A stretch of 64,000 nucleotides of DNA from Halomonas sp. TA22 (GTDB lineage Bacteria > Pseudomonadota > Gammaproteobacteria > Pseudomonadales > Halomonadaceae). The stretch is taken from the NCBI RefSeq assembly GCF_013009075.1, contig NZ_CP053108.1:1-64000 (forward strand), read 5' to 3'. The translations under genes and the position numbers were made by a program. Below are positions 46,194 through 55,539 of this stretch, piece by piece (position 1 is the first letter of the stretch; each line of letters starts with the position of its first letter). The notes below the pieces were generated by a model. It saw only the letters and a list, made by a program, of their open reading frames with translations, was not told the DNA's origin and did not search any database.

Positions 46194-47603
46194 TCAATCT
46201 TCCGCCAGCGCCGGCAGCAGCACCTTGACCTTGCGGGTCAGGGTGTTGCGCCCCCAGCCCAGCAGCTCCGCCGCCTCGCCCTTGCGCCCCCCGGTGTGCT
46301 TCAGCGCCGTCTCGATCAGGATGCGTTCGAAATCCGGCACCGCCTCCTCCAGCAGGTGGGTATGGCCGGCCGCCAGGGCGCGATCGGCCCAGTCGCGGAA
46401 GGCCGCGCGCCAGTCACCGGAGGCACTCTCGGTGCCTTCGGTGCTGCGCAGCTCCGGCGGCAGGTCGTCGACCAGGATCTCGCGTCCGGAGGCCATCACC
46501 GTCAGCCAGCGGCAGGTATTCTCCAGCTGGCGCACGTTGCCCGGCCAGGGCATGCGGGTCAGGTGCTGTTCGGCCTCCTTGGTCAGCACCTTGCCTTCGG
46601 TGGAGAGCTCGCGGGCGGCCTCGGCCAGGAAGTGCTGGGCTAGGCGCGGAATGTCCTCGCGGCGCTCGGAGAGACGCGGCAGGTGGATACGGATCACGTT
46701 GAGGCGGTGGAAGAGGTCCTCGCGAAAGCGCCCATCCTGGACCAGCGACTCGAGGTTCTGGTGGGTGGCAGCGATGATACGCACGTCGGCTCTGACCGAG
46801 ACATGTCCCCCCACACGGTAGAACTCGCCATCGGCCAGCACGCGCAGCAGGCGTGTCTGGGTATCCGGCGGCATGTCGCCGATCTCGTCGAGGAAAAGGG
46901 TTCCCCCATCGGCCTGCTCGAAACGTCCGCGGCGTTGGGCGGTGGCGCCAGTGAAGGCGCCCTTCTCGTGGCCGAACAGCTCGGACTCCATGAGATCCTT
47001 GGGGATCGCCGCCATGTTGAGCGCGATGAACGGCTTGCCGGAGCGCGGGCTGTGCTGATGCAGCGCCTGGGCCACCCGCTCCTTGCCGGTCCCCGACTCG
47101 CCGTTGATCAGCACGGTGATGTGCGACTGGGCCAGGCGCCCAATGGCGCGGAACACCTCCTGCATGGCCGGCGCCTCGCCGATGATCTCCGCCGACAGCC
47201 CCTCCGGTGCCACCGCCGGACTCTGCCGCTCGCGGGCATGGGCCACGGCGCGGCGCACCAGTGCCAGCGCCTCGTCGACATCGAATGGCTTGGGCAGGTA
47301 TTCGAAGGCGCCGCCCTGATAGGAAGCCACCGCACTGTCGAGGTCCGAGTGCGCGGTCATCACGATCACCGGCAGGTCGGGATGCGCCTCGCGCACTTTG
47401 GCCATCAGGTCCAGGCCATCGAGCCCGGGCATGCGGATGTCGGTCACCAACACATCGGGAGGCCGCTTGATCAGGCTATCCAGCGCGCTGTCGGCGCGCT
47501 CGAAACTCTCCACCTCGAGATCCGGCTGCGCCAGGGCGCGCTCCAGTACCCAGCGAATGGCACGGTCGTCGTCGACGATAACGATACGCGCGGGATCAGT
47601 CAT
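46194..47603 (-). CDS. ntrC: Nitrogen regulator NtrC (sigma-54 activator)
   Basis: The 469-residue protein has a receiver domain (VIVDDDRAIRWVLE, phospho-acceptor aspartate in VLVTDIRMPG), an AAA+ domain (GESGTGKERVAQ, sigma-54 contact EKGAFTGATAQRRGRFE, LFLDEIGDMP), and a Fis-type helix-turn-helix at the end (GRKGEAAELLGWGRNTLTRK). It activates glnA and nitrogen-scavenging genes. It follows ntrB by 58 bases. Confidence 0.97.
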   Translation of the reverse strand: MTDPARIVIVDDDRAIRWVLERALAQPDLEVESFERADSALDSLIKRPPDVLVTDIRMPGLDGLDLMAKVREAHPDLPVIVMTAHSDLDSAVASYQGGAFEYLPKPFDVDEALALVRRAVAHARERQSPAVAPEGLSAEIIGEAPAMQEVFRAIGRLAQSHITVLINGESGTGKERVAQALHQHSPRSGKPFIALNMAAIPKDLMESELFGHEKGAFTGATAQRRGRFEQADGGTLFLDEIGDMPPDTQTRLLRVLADGEFYRVGGHVSVRADVRIIAATHQNLESLVQDGRFREDLFHRLNVIRIHLPRLSERREDIPRLAQHFLAEAARELSTEGKVLTKEAEQHLTRMPWPGNVRQLENTCRWLTVMASGREILVDDLPPELRSTEGTESASGDWRAAFRDWADRALAAGHTHLLEEAVPDFERILIETALKHTGGRKGEAAELLGWGRNTLTRKVKVLLPALAED

Positions 47604-47661
47604 GCGGGCCTCCTGCGGGCGTCAAGATAGGTAATGGCGAGATAGCGAATGGCGCTGGACA

Positions 47662-48702
47662 TCAGGTGACCTCCAGCGGCGTGAGCAGGCGAAATTCGGT
47701 ACGCCCAGGTTCTGAGTCGCACTCGATCAATCCATGATGTTGATACAGTATCGACTGGGCGATGGAGAGTCCCAAACCGCTGCCTTCGGCGCGTCCAGAG
47801 ACCATCGGATAGAACAGGGTCTCGCGCAGCGCAGGGGGAATACCCGGCCCGTTGTCGATGATTGCCACTTCGCAGACCAGCCGATGGCGATCGGCCCCCA
47901 GGGTGAACTGGCGACGGGCGCGGGTGCGAAACACCAGCTGCGGGGCCTCGGTGCCGCTCTCGGTCATCGCCTCGACCGCATTGCGCGCCACATTGAGCAC
48001 CGCCTGGATCATGCGCGGCTCATCACCGATCAAGTCGGGCAGGCTGGGGTCGTAGTCGCGCACGATCTCGACACTGCTCTGCTCGGCGATCAACAGGGTG
48101 CGTACTCGCTCGAGCACACGGTGAACGTTGAGCGGTGCATGGCGCGCCACTTGATTGGGTCCAAGCATGCGATCGACCAGATCGCGCAGCCGGTCGGCCT
48201 CCTCGACGATGATGCGGGTGAACTCGACGAGCTGGGGGTTGGGCAGGTCGCGCTCAAGAAGTTGTGCCGCGCCTCGAATTCCCCCCAGGGGATTCTTGAT
48301 TTCGTGGGCGAGTCCTCGGGTCAGGGTCTTGATCGTCTCCTGGCGCGCCACCAATGCCTCTTCGCGGGAGATTCGCAGCAGCCGGTCACGCGGCTCGATC
48401 TCGAGCAGCAGCTCATCGTCTGAAAGCGGCGTCACGGTAAAGTCGACGGTAATGGTCTCGCCCCCCGGCACCGGCAGCAGCGCCTCACGCTGGGTGAAGG
48501 GATGAAACTCGACACGCGCCTTGATCAGCACCTCAGCCACCGCGCCATCGATCCCCTCCAGCGTCTCCAGGCGCGTCCCCTGGACTCGGCCAAGACTCAC
48601 CGCCAGCAGCGCCTCGGCGGCGGGGTTCATCCACCTCAAACGCAGGGTACCGTCGAGCAGCAGCACCGCCGTGGTCAGATGTTCCAGCAATCGTTGATAC
48701 AT
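47662..48702 (-). CDS. ntrB: Nitrogen sensor kinase NtrB
   Basis: The 346-residue protein has a PAS domain (LLDGTLRLRWMNPAAEALLA), the histidine box GLAHEIKNPLGGIRGAAQLL and the ATP-binding part (IDNGPGIPPALRETLFYPMVSGRAEGSGLGLSIAQ). It phosphorylates NtrC under nitrogen limitation and is controlled by PII. MYQRLLEHL at 48702 is the start. An NtrC site lies about 110 bases upstream. Confidence 0.95.
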   Translation of the reverse strand: MYQRLLEHLTTAVLLLDGTLRLRWMNPAAEALLAVSLGRVQGTRLETLEGIDGAVAEVLIKARVEFHPFTQREALLPVPGGETITVDFTVTPLSDDELLLEIEPRDRLLRISREEALVARQETIKTLTRGLAHEIKNPLGGIRGAAQLLERDLPNPQLVEFTRIIVEEADRLRDLVDRMLGPNQVARHAPLNVHRVLERVRTLLIAEQSSVEIVRDYDPSLPDLIGDEPRMIQAVLNVARNAVEAMTESGTEAPQLVFRTRARRQFTLGADRHRLVCEVAIIDNGPGIPPALRETLFYPMVSGRAEGSGLGLSIAQSILYQHHGLIECDSEPGRTEFRLLTPLEVT

Positions 48703-48805
48703 GGTGCAGCCCACACTCGCGATTTTCACTATTCATGTGCAAGAAGCGCGCCAAGCGGCTCAATGCGTGGCACTGACGTTCCAGGGGGGTGCAGAAACCC
48801 TGAAC

Positions 48806-48820
48806 GCACTATTTTGGTGC
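48806..48820. promoter_or_regulatory. NtrC binding site upstream of ntrB
   Basis: GCAC-TATTTTG-GTGC is a perfect GCAC-N7-GTGC NtrC site and differs from an E. coli glnA enhancer site by a single base. Placed about 105 bases before ntrB, it suggests that NtrC controls its own operon. Confidence 0.75.
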
Positions 48821-48941
48821 TTAAGCGGGGAGAAGGGCAATCATTGGAGTGCAAATGTGACTTCATCACCGTCATTACATCGCCGAGGTTCAGTGCCAAG
48901 AAGCGAGGTCAATGAAGTGGGCGAAGACAACAGGGGAGAGG

Positions 48942-49526
48942 CTAGTTGGGGTTATTGGGGTTATTGGGGTTCTGCGGCAGGTTGACGCTGGCACGCTGCA
49001 CGTAGAGGGTCACGGGCGCACTGCGATGGCGCACCTGGCCGCGACCATCAAGTAGTTCAGCCTCGAGAATGTGCTCGCCACGATCCAGATTGGTGAGCAT
49101 GAAGACATCGCTATGTAGTGCCGATTGGCTCACCTGATCGTTCACCAGCAGCCGGATCTGATGATCGTCGCGTAGCGCAGGCTCGATACCCACTTGCACC
49201 TGGACGTTACCAGCATGCCCGGTCTGCAGCGTCTCTTCGTTGCGGGGAGTCACGATACGAAAGCTGGAGTATGGCATGAATGGGGCCGATACCGCGCCCT
49301 GCCGAGAGGCGGCGGGCGCCTGTAGCTGTGCCGGCGCTGGACGCAATTCCGGCTGGCGTGTCGGGATCACCGTCAGCGGATTGAGCTCGATGCGCTCGCC
49401 ACCTTGCCTGGGCTGGTCGCTGAAGATCACGTTACCCTGGGCATCGGTGGAGCGATAGATGGACGTCGCCTGAGATACCACCGGGCAGATCAGCATCACG
49501 AGTATCACGAGCATACGTATCGACAT
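48942..49526 (-). CDS. DUF4124-domain periplasmic protein
   Basis: The 194-residue protein has a signal peptide (MSIRMLVILVMLICPVVSQA) and then a DUF4124 domain (SIYRSTDAQGNVIFSDQPRQ). The remainder has an Ig-like stretch (QVQVGIEPALRDDHQIRLLV). It ends in an asparagine-proline repeat (PQNPNNPNNPN) encoded by 9-base repeats. Such genes commonly sit between glnA and ntrBC in gammaproteobacteria; the function is unknown. Confidence 0.82.
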   Translation of the reverse strand: MSIRMLVILVMLICPVVSQATSIYRSTDAQGNVIFSDQPRQGGERIELNPLTVIPTRQPELRPAPAQLQAPAASRQGAVSAPFMPYSSFRIVTPRNEETLQTGHAGNVQVQVGIEPALRDDHQIRLLVNDQVSQSALHSDVFMLTNLDRGEHILEAELLDGRGQVRHRSAPVTLYVQRASVNLPQNPNNPNNPN

Positions 49527-49622
49527 CACCGCTCCTTGCGGAAAGGCCATGGAAAAGGCGGCATGAGCGCCAGGCAAGAACAGATATGGCCATGTGTCAT
49601 ATCAAGATGAATAGTGACACGC

Positions 49623-49653
49623 AAAAAAGGGTTCCGCCATGGCGGAACCCTTT
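49623..49653 (-). terminator. Rho-independent terminator of glnA
   Basis: A perfect stem GGGTTCCGCC/GGCGGAACCC (49629-49650) is followed on the minus strand by six or more T. It lies about 32 bases after the glnA stop. Confidence 0.92.
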
Positions 49654-49684
49654 GCTACTGCCGTCTCGTACTGGCTGCGACGTA

Positions 49685-51091
49685 TCAGCAGCTGTAGTAC
49701 ATGTCGAACTCGATGGGGTGGGTGGTCATGCGCATGCGCTCCACGTCCTCGCCCTTGAGCTCGATGTAGGCATCGATCATGTCGTCGGTGAACACGCCAC
49801 CCTCGGTGAGGAAGGCACGATCCTTGTCCAGTGCATCCAGCGCCTGGTCGAGGCTGACGGCCACGGTCGGCACCTTCTTGCCCTCTTCCGGCGGCAGGTC
49901 ATAGAGGTTCTTGTCCATGGCATCGCCAGGATGAATCTTGTTCTTGATGCCGTCGATACCGGCCATCAACATCGCCGAGAATGCCAGGTAGGGATTGGCG
50001 GTCGGATCGGGGAAGCGACACTCGACACGCTTGCCCTTGGGGCTCGCGGTGTAAGGGATACGGATGGAGGCGGAGCGGTTACGCGCACTGTAGGCGAGCA
50101 TGACCGGCGCTTCGAAGCCTGGCACCAGACGCTTGTAGGAGTTGGTAGAAGCGTTGGTGAAGGCGTTCAGGGCACGTGCATGCTTGATGATGCCGCCGAT
50201 ATAGTAGAGCGCCATTTCCGACAGGCCCGCGTACTGGTCGCCGGCGAACTGGTTGGCACCATCCTTCCAGAACGACTGGTGTACGTGCATACCGGAACCG
50301 TTGTCACCCACCAGCGGCTTGGGCATGAAGGTCGCAGTCTTGCCGTAGGCATGAGCCACGTTGTGGATGACGTACTTCATTTCCTGAACTTCGTCGGCCT
50401 TCTTCACCAGGGTGTTGAACTTGACGCCGATCTCGTTCTGGCCGGCGTTAGCCACTTCGTGGTGATGCACTTCGACGCTCTGGCCGATCGCTTCCAGGGT
50501 GTTGCACATCGCGCTGCGGATGTCATGAAAGCTATCCACTGGCGGAACCGGGAAGTAGCCGCCCTTGACGCGCGGACGGTGGGCCAGGTTGCCTCCTTCG
50601 ACGGCACGGTCGGTCGACCAGGCACCCTCTTCGGAGGAGATCTTGTACATGGCGCCTTCGATGTCGGCCTTCCAGTGCACTTCGTCGAAGATGAAGAATT
50701 CGGGCTCCGGGCCGAAGAAGGCGGTGTCGCCAAGGCCAGTGGACTGCAGATAGGCTTCGGCACGCTTGGCGATGGAGCGAGGATCGCGTTCGTAGCCCTG
50801 CATGGTGGCAGGTTCGATGATGTCGCAGCGCAGCACCAAGGTGGCATCTTCGGTGAACGGGTCGAGGAAGGCGGTACCGTCTTCCGGACGCAGGATCATG
50901 TCGGACTCGTTGATGCCCTTCCAGCCCTCAATGGAGGAACCATCGAACATCTGACCGTTTTCGAAGAATTCCTCGTCGACAGTGCGAGCCGGAATCGTAA
51001 CGTGCTGCTCCTTGCCCTTGGTGTCGGTAAAGCGCAGATCAACCCATTTGATGTCGTGTTCTTCAATCAGGGCGAGGGTCTTCTCAGACAT
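49685..51091 (-). CDS. glnA: Glutamine synthetase type I
   Basis: The 468-residue enzyme makes glutamine from glutamate and ammonia. Metal and substrate motifs are [47 protein letters not shown] and NRSASIRIP. The adenylylation tyrosine is in [10 protein letters not shown], the GSI-beta pattern controlled by GlnE. GGAGG precedes ATG 51091. A sigma-54 promoter lies about 135 bases upstream. Confidence 0.97.
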   Translation of the reverse strand: MSEKTLALIEEHDIKWVDLRFTDTKGKEQHVTIPARTVDEEFFENGQMFDGSSIEGWKGINESDMILRPEDGTAFLDPFTEDATLVLRCDIIEPATMQGYERDPRSIAKRAEAYLQSTGLGDTAFFGPEPEFFIFDEVHWKADIEGAMYKISSEEGAWSTDRAVEGGNLAHRPRVKGGYFPVPPVDSFHDIRSAMCNTLEAIGQSVEVHHHEVANAGQNEIGVKFNTLVKKADEVQEMKYVIHNVAHAYGKTATFMPKPLVGDNGSGMHVHQSFWKDGANQFAGDQYAGLSEMALYYIGGIIKHARALNAFTNASTNSYKRLVPGFEAPVMLAYSARNRSASIRIPYTASPKGKRVECRFPDPTANPYLAFSAMLMAGIDGIKNKIHPGDAMDKNLYDLPPEEGKKVPTVAVSLDQALDALDKDRAFLTEGGVFTDDMIDAYIELKGEDVERMRMTTHPIEFDMYYSC

Positions 51092-51223
51092 GATGTCCTC
51101 CACTATATGAGCATTTTGCTCGAATCGTTGGCTTGCGTGTCCAGCACCGTTTTTAGCATGCCCCGGCAACATTGCCCATGGCAGCATTAACGAATGGATA
51201 CTTTTACACTCTGCACTCTTTAA

Positions 51224-51240
51224 TGCAGACAACGTGCCAA
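51224..51240 (-). promoter_or_regulatory. Sigma-54 promoter of glnA
   Basis: Read on the minus strand the 17 bases are TTGGCACGTTGTCTGCA. The invariant GG and GC are 10 bases apart, and only one base deviates from the TTGGCAC-N5-TTGCA consensus. The predicted start of transcription is near 51213, leaving a leader of about 120 bases. Confidence 0.85.
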
Positions 51241-51360
51241 AATGGCGCAAGACCATGGAAACTAAAAGCTAAATATATGAAATATTAATGTTTTTTAGCC
51301 ATGTCAAGATCGATATAAGTCCATAACCATGCCGCAAAATGGTGCTCACTACCTTCCAAA

Positions 51361-51375
51361 GCACCTCAAAAGTGC
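51361..51375. promoter_or_regulatory. NtrC enhancer site upstream of glnA
   Basis: GCAC-CTCAAAA-GTGC (51361-51375) is a perfect GCAC-N7-GTGC site about 130 bases upstream of the sigma-54 -24 box, a typical enhancer distance. Confidence 0.75.
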
Positions 51376-51622
51376 ATAAAAAATCATGAATGATCCTTAT
51401 TGGTGCAAGATTGCCATGTCACTTCTCACTTGAAGCAGCATGGTGCTCCCCATGATTGCCACAGGAGAATCGGACTCAATCGCAGCATGGCTAAAATCAT
51501 CAATGTAAACCATTGATACTTTGACACACCGAAACGATACTCTTAATTACAAATCGGGAGACCGCTCTGTTTTCCCTCGCTACCCATGCAAGCACTCGTC
51601 ATCAGACCGACAGGAAATGTAA

Positions 51623-52228
51623 ATGGCCATCGCTTCCAGGTCTTGTGTAGAGCACGACCAAGGGACAAGCGCATCGATGGATGCCTACTTTGTCATTATC
51701 GATTCTCACTGGATGGCATCTCGTTTGCCTCGCAGCCTGGCCATGCTGCAAAACGCCACCAGTAGCTATCCAGGCATCATCGAAGTACAAGTCGTCGCCA
51801 TCAGCGAGAACACTTATCTCTCCTCCCTGAGTCGACGCTACGGCGCTCGCTTTTCCACGATTGCGCTTCCCTCGATAGGCGCACGCAGCAATGAGATCGC
51901 TCGGCGCAGCCGAGGACGCCACCTGGTCTTCGCTACCCCCCGCGCCAGGCTGAGCAATGACTGGATCATCAAAGCCGACCAGTGGCTGAGCAAAACTTCC
52001 TGGGATGCAGTGATCCTACGCCCGAAGCGGAAGATCGCCACACAAGGCCTGACACGCGGCTTGAGACGACTGTGGCCGATGCCGCCACGCCCCGGCGTGT
52101 TGTGTGTCGCTTATGAATGGTTCGAGCGGATCGGCGGCTTTGACCCTGCCCTTGACGATACCGCGCATCAGGATCTCGTGACGCGCCTGCGCGCCTGCCA
52201 GGCACGCGTTCTCGAGCTGGAATTATAA
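51623..52228 (+). CDS. Glycosyltransferase family 2-like protein, short
   Basis: The 201-residue protein looks like a GT-A glycosyltransferase: N-terminal strand (AYFVIIDSHWMASRLPRSLA), GARSNEIARRSRGRHLVFATPRARLSNDWI in the middle, and a C-terminal FERIGGFDPALDDTAHQDLVTRLR typical of GT2 acceptor regions. The usual DxD is replaced by TPRA, so activity is uncertain. AGGA precedes ATG 51623; a second start at 51677 is possible. It is close to a polysaccharide deacetylase. Confidence 0.6.
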   Translation: MAIASRSCVEHDQGTSASMDAYFVIIDSHWMASRLPRSLAMLQNATSSYPGIIEVQVVAISENTYLSSLSRRYGARFSTIALPSIGARSNEIARRSRGRHLVFATPRARLSNDWIIKADQWLSKTSWDAVILRPKRKIATQGLTRGLRRLWPMPPRPGVLCVAYEWFERIGGFDPALDDTAHQDLVTRLRACQARVLELEL

Positions 52229-52333
52229 ATGTCATAAGCCGCTATAATAGGATGGCGCCTTATAAGGAAACACTGGCAAGGAATGCCATCCCGCGGATGC
52301 ACGAAAGGGGCATGCCCCGGGAAAGGAGGCTTG

Positions 52334-53341
52334 ATGAAAGGAGAGGGATTGGTCAGGGATATCGCGCAACGCCTGCGCGGTCATTGGCGACGCAGCTTGG
52401 CGGAGCCGCTCCAGGGCCGCAGCGCCATTCTGGTACTGCATCGTGTGCTGCCTGACGAGGAGGCGGCCCGCTTGCCACACCGGGCCCCTTATTGCCTGGG
52501 GCCGGAGAGCTTCCATCATCTGCTGATGAGCCTGGTGGAAGTGTCGCGGATCGTCAGCTTGAACACCGCCCTCAAACCCCATCACGATCCTCAGGCATGT
52601 ATCGCGCTGACCTTCGACGATGGCTGGCGAGACAATGCCGAGGTTGCCGCCCCGTTACTGGATCACTATGCCCTGCCCGCCAGCATCTTCGTGACCACCG
52701 GCCTGCTGGGCCGCCCACGGGGCTTCTGGTGGGAGGTGATCGGCGAGGGTCTTTGGTCACGCCAAAACCCTGAGCGCATTCGTGATGCCTTGGGCGACAA
52801 TGGCCTGCCGCTGCCACCGATGCCGCCGCCTCACCCCGACCACGCTTACAGCAGTGCGCTGCTTGGGTACATGACGCAACTGCGCCAAGCCGACCCCATC
52901 CTGCTCAACCAGGTCGCAGAAACACTTCACGCGCTTCTCGATCAGCCACCTCACGGTCTCGATCCCTTCAGCGTCAGACGCTTGGAAAACGGCGGTCTGA
53001 TGCGCTTCGGGGCGCATGGGGTATTGCCGGAGTCGCTTGAGCCACTCAGTGATGAACGCATCTGCTGGCATATCCGCCGCTCGAGAGAGGATCTCAAGCG
53101 GCTCTGCCACTCTCCTCTGGAGGCATTCGCGTTTCCTGACAGCACGCCTTCGCCTCGCCTCAGACGCCTGGCCCACCGCTGCGGTGTGCAGCTCGCCCTG
53201 GCCGGCAGCGGCGGCTGGTTGACTCCCGACCAGGACCCTCTGGCCATTCCGCGCATTCCAATCAGCCAGCCAGTGGCACAAAGCCCTGGGCGGCTCTACG
53301 ACTGGTTGCTGGGCCGCTGGCAAGCGCCGTCCGCAAACTGA
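52334..53341 (+). CDS. Polysaccharide deacetylase family protein
   Basis: The 335-residue protein has the NodB fold: ILVLHRVLPDEE near 32, the metal aspartate pair in ALTFDDGWRDN, and a strand with FVTTGLLGRPRGFWWE. A long insertion (residues 160-230) and FAFPDSTPSPRLRRLA follow. No signal peptide is visible. AAAGGAGG precedes ATG 52334, and TATAAT at 52243-52248 could be its -10 box. It probably acts in surface polysaccharide synthesis with the preceding glycosyltransferase-like gene. Confidence 0.8.
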   Translation: MKGEGLVRDIAQRLRGHWRRSLAEPLQGRSAILVLHRVLPDEEAARLPHRAPYCLGPESFHHLLMSLVEVSRIVSLNTALKPHHDPQACIALTFDDGWRDNAEVAAPLLDHYALPASIFVTTGLLGRPRGFWWEVIGEGLWSRQNPERIRDALGDNGLPLPPMPPPHPDHAYSSALLGYMTQLRQADPILLNQVAETLHALLDQPPHGLDPFSVRRLENGGLMRFGAHGVLPESLEPLSDERICWHIRRSREDLKRLCHSPLEAFAFPDSTPSPRLRRLAHRCGVQLALAGSGGWLTPDQDPLAIPRIPISQPVAQSPGRLYDWLLGRWQAPSAN

Positions 53342-53528
53342 CCCCATTCCGTTTAAATTTCGTAGACTCTTCTCCTTGAGGCGACGAAATCATCCCGATA
53401 GTTTTGCAGGGCGCTTAACTAAATAACGAATAATTATAGGTGCTCGTGATTCAGCGTCTCAGCCACCCTTCGCCCATGTACTCCTTATCGCTGCGCAGCA
53501 CCAGCCGACGGATCGGGACAGCCTCAAC

Positions 53529-53978
53529 ATGATACGCATGAATTTCTGGTCAGGGTTAGGTGTCAGCCTGCTCGCTCTTGTGCTACTCGCTTGGATAATC
53601 CCTCTCTATGGTGGCAGTGGCGCCGCCTTCGGTCTGCCTCCACAGCTGCTCGCCACACTCGGCGCCTGGCTGATGCTCGGTTGCGCGCTTGCACTCACAG
53701 TGCTGAGCGGTATTCAGTTACGTCGCTCGCAAGAACCTCTGTTCAACATGCCGGGCGCAGAGCAGCTCTGGCAACTCCTCTGGCCGTTCCTGTACGTGCT
53801 GACATTCATCCTGCTGTCGATCCTCCTCCCTCTGACTTACATCGCTCCCCTGCTGATCGGCGCCCTGCTCCTGATCCTTGGCGAGCGACGCTGGTACGTG
53901 CTGACGTTGAGCGCCATGTTACCGACGGCGGGACTCTATGTGCTAACCGTCTATCTGATGCGTATCGGGGTGGTGTGA
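53529..53978 (+). CDS. tctB: TTT-carrier small membrane subunit (TctB family), second set
   Basis: The 149-residue protein has four membrane segments with the TctB spacing (two at 10-28 and 38-58, two at 82-112 and 118-140). It ends one base before tctA. Gene order here is tctB, tctA, tctC, unlike the tctC, tctB, tctA order at 34-37 kb. Confidence 0.82.
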   Translation: MIRMNFWSGLGVSLLALVLLAWIIPLYGGSGAAFGLPPQLLATLGAWLMLGCALALTVLSGIQLRRSQEPLFNMPGAEQLWQLLWPFLYVLTFILLSILLPLTYIAPLLIGALLLILGERRWYVLTLSAMLPTAGLYVLTVYLMRIGVV

Positions 53979-53979
53979 G

Positions 53980-55491
53980 ATGATTGGATTTGATGCGATT
54001 CTCAATGCCTTCGTTGCCGCCCTGGGCTTCAATGCCATCATGGTAGTGCTGGGCGGGGTGGTACTGGGCTATTTGGTGGGTGTGATTCCCGGTCTTAACC
54101 GCTCGGTGGCGATCGCCATCGCCATCCCGCTGACCTTCTACATGTCCGCCTACGCCGCCATTGCCTTTCTTATCGGTCTCTCCAAGGGAACCGCTGCCGG
54201 CAGTGCCGTCTCGGCGATTCTGCTCAACACCCCAGGCGAGGCCTCCTCGGCGGCGACCTGTCTTGATGGCTACCCCATGGCGCGGGCAGGGAAGCCGCGC
54301 AAGGCGCTCAAGATCGGCCTGCTCGCCTCGGTGATCGGCGACCTGCTGGCCACCCTGCTGCTGATCGCCGTCGCGATTCCCTTCGCCGCCGTGGCGCTCA
54401 AGTTCGGCCCTTACGAACTCACCGCCATCCTGCTATTCGCCCTGGTCTTCATCGCCGGCATGGCGGGGGGCTCCTTCCTCAAGGGACTGGCCGCCGGCGG
54501 TATGGGCATCATTCTCGGCACGGTGGGGCTAGACCCGGAAACCGGCGCCATGCGGTTGACGTTCGGCTTCGCCGAGCTGATGGAGGGGGTCCCGATCCTG
54601 CCGTTGGTGATCGGCACCCTGGCACTGTCGGAGATGTTCGTGCAGCTCGATCACTATCGCCGCAATCGCGACGAGAAGCCGATAGGCCTCGGCAAGGACC
54701 GCAAACAGGATGACTTGAGCTGGCAGGAGTTCAAGACCATCCTGCCGACCATTCTTCGCGGCACCGGCATCGGCGCCTTCGTGGGCGCCCTGCCGGGCCT
54801 TGGCCCATCGGTGGGCTCGTTCATGTCCTATGGCCTGGCCAAGCGCTCGGCCAAGGATCCCGAGAGCTTCGGCAAGGGCAACCCACGAGGCATCGCCGCC
54901 TCGGAATCGGCCGACAATGCGGTGATCCCCGCAAGCTACATCCCGCTCTTCGGTCTGGGCATTCCCGGCAGCGTCTCGGCGGCGCTGCTGGTGGGTGCCT
55001 TCATGATCCACGGCATTCAGGTCGGCCCGTTGATGCTGCGCGACCATCCGGAAATGCTCTTCACGCTGTTCTCGGGAATGATCGTGGCCAGTATCCTGAT
55101 GCTTGGCGTAGGCTGGTATGGCCTGCGGTTGTTCGCCAAGGTCACCAGCGTACCGTCGCATATCGTGATCCCAGTGGTGATCTTCCTGTGCTTGGCCGGC
55201 ATTCAGGTCCAAGGCTACGGTACCTTCGGCATGCTGGTGGTATTCGGCTTTGCCCTGTTTGGCTACTTCCTCAAGAAATTTGACTACTCCTTCGTGACCT
55301 TCCTGGTGGCGTTCATCGTCACCCCGATGCTCGAGATGAACCTGCGTCAGTCGATCATCCTGTCGGGAGGCGAGATCTCGATTCTGCTGCAGCGCCCCAT
55401 CGCCCTTACCTTCTGCATCGCTACCGTGCTGATGGCCCTTCACCTGAGCTGGAGTGGTTATCGCAAGCGAGCGGAGCTACGTGCCGCTTGA
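53980..55491 (+). CDS. tctA: TTT-carrier large membrane subunit (TctA family), second set
   Basis: The 503-residue protein has TctA motifs GYLVGVIPGLNRSVAIAIAIPL, LSKGTAAGSAVSAILLNTPGEASSAATCLDG, GALPGLGPSVGSFMSYGLAKRS and ESADNAVIPASYIPLFGLGIPGS. It has about 11 membrane segments. It differs clearly from the tctA at 35909, so the two sets are old paralogues and not a recent duplication. Confidence 0.92.
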   Translation: MIGFDAILNAFVAALGFNAIMVVLGGVVLGYLVGVIPGLNRSVAIAIAIPLTFYMSAYAAIAFLIGLSKGTAAGSAVSAILLNTPGEASSAATCLDGYPMARAGKPRKALKIGLLASVIGDLLATLLLIAVAIPFAAVALKFGPYELTAILLFALVFIAGMAGGSFLKGLAAGGMGIILGTVGLDPETGAMRLTFGFAELMEGVPILPLVIGTLALSEMFVQLDHYRRNRDEKPIGLGKDRKQDDLSWQEFKTILPTILRGTGIGAFVGALPGLGPSVGSFMSYGLAKRSAKDPESFGKGNPRGIAASESADNAVIPASYIPLFGLGIPGSVSAALLVGAFMIHGIQVGPLMLRDHPEMLFTLFSGMIVASILMLGVGWYGLRLFAKVTSVPSHIVIPVVIFLCLAGIQVQGYGTFGMLVVFGFALFGYFLKKFDYSFVTFLVAFIVTPMLEMNLRQSIILSGGEISILLQRPIALTFCIATVLMALHLSWSGYRKRAELRAA

Positions 55492-55539
55492 GGGCCCCTT
55501 TCAACCGCCATTAACGACAATCAACAAGAGGACTACACC

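Larger units (their letters stand above)
51092..51622. other. Long AT-rich control region between glnA and a glycosyltransferase-like gene
   Basis: This 531-base gap carries the sigma-54 promoter and the NtrC site listed next. Weaker GGTGC half-sites at 51341, 51402 and 51442 may be secondary NtrC sites. No coding potential or RNA gene was seen. Confidence 0.6.

Noticed and set aside
48770-48790. TGGCAC-N5-TTCC sigma-54-like sequence on the plus strand upstream of ntrB
   Set aside because: The essential GC of the -12 element is CC, and it points away from ntrB.
49586-51190. 534-codon plus-strand frame opposite glnA
   Set aside because: Shadow of glutamine synthetase; no family pattern of its own.
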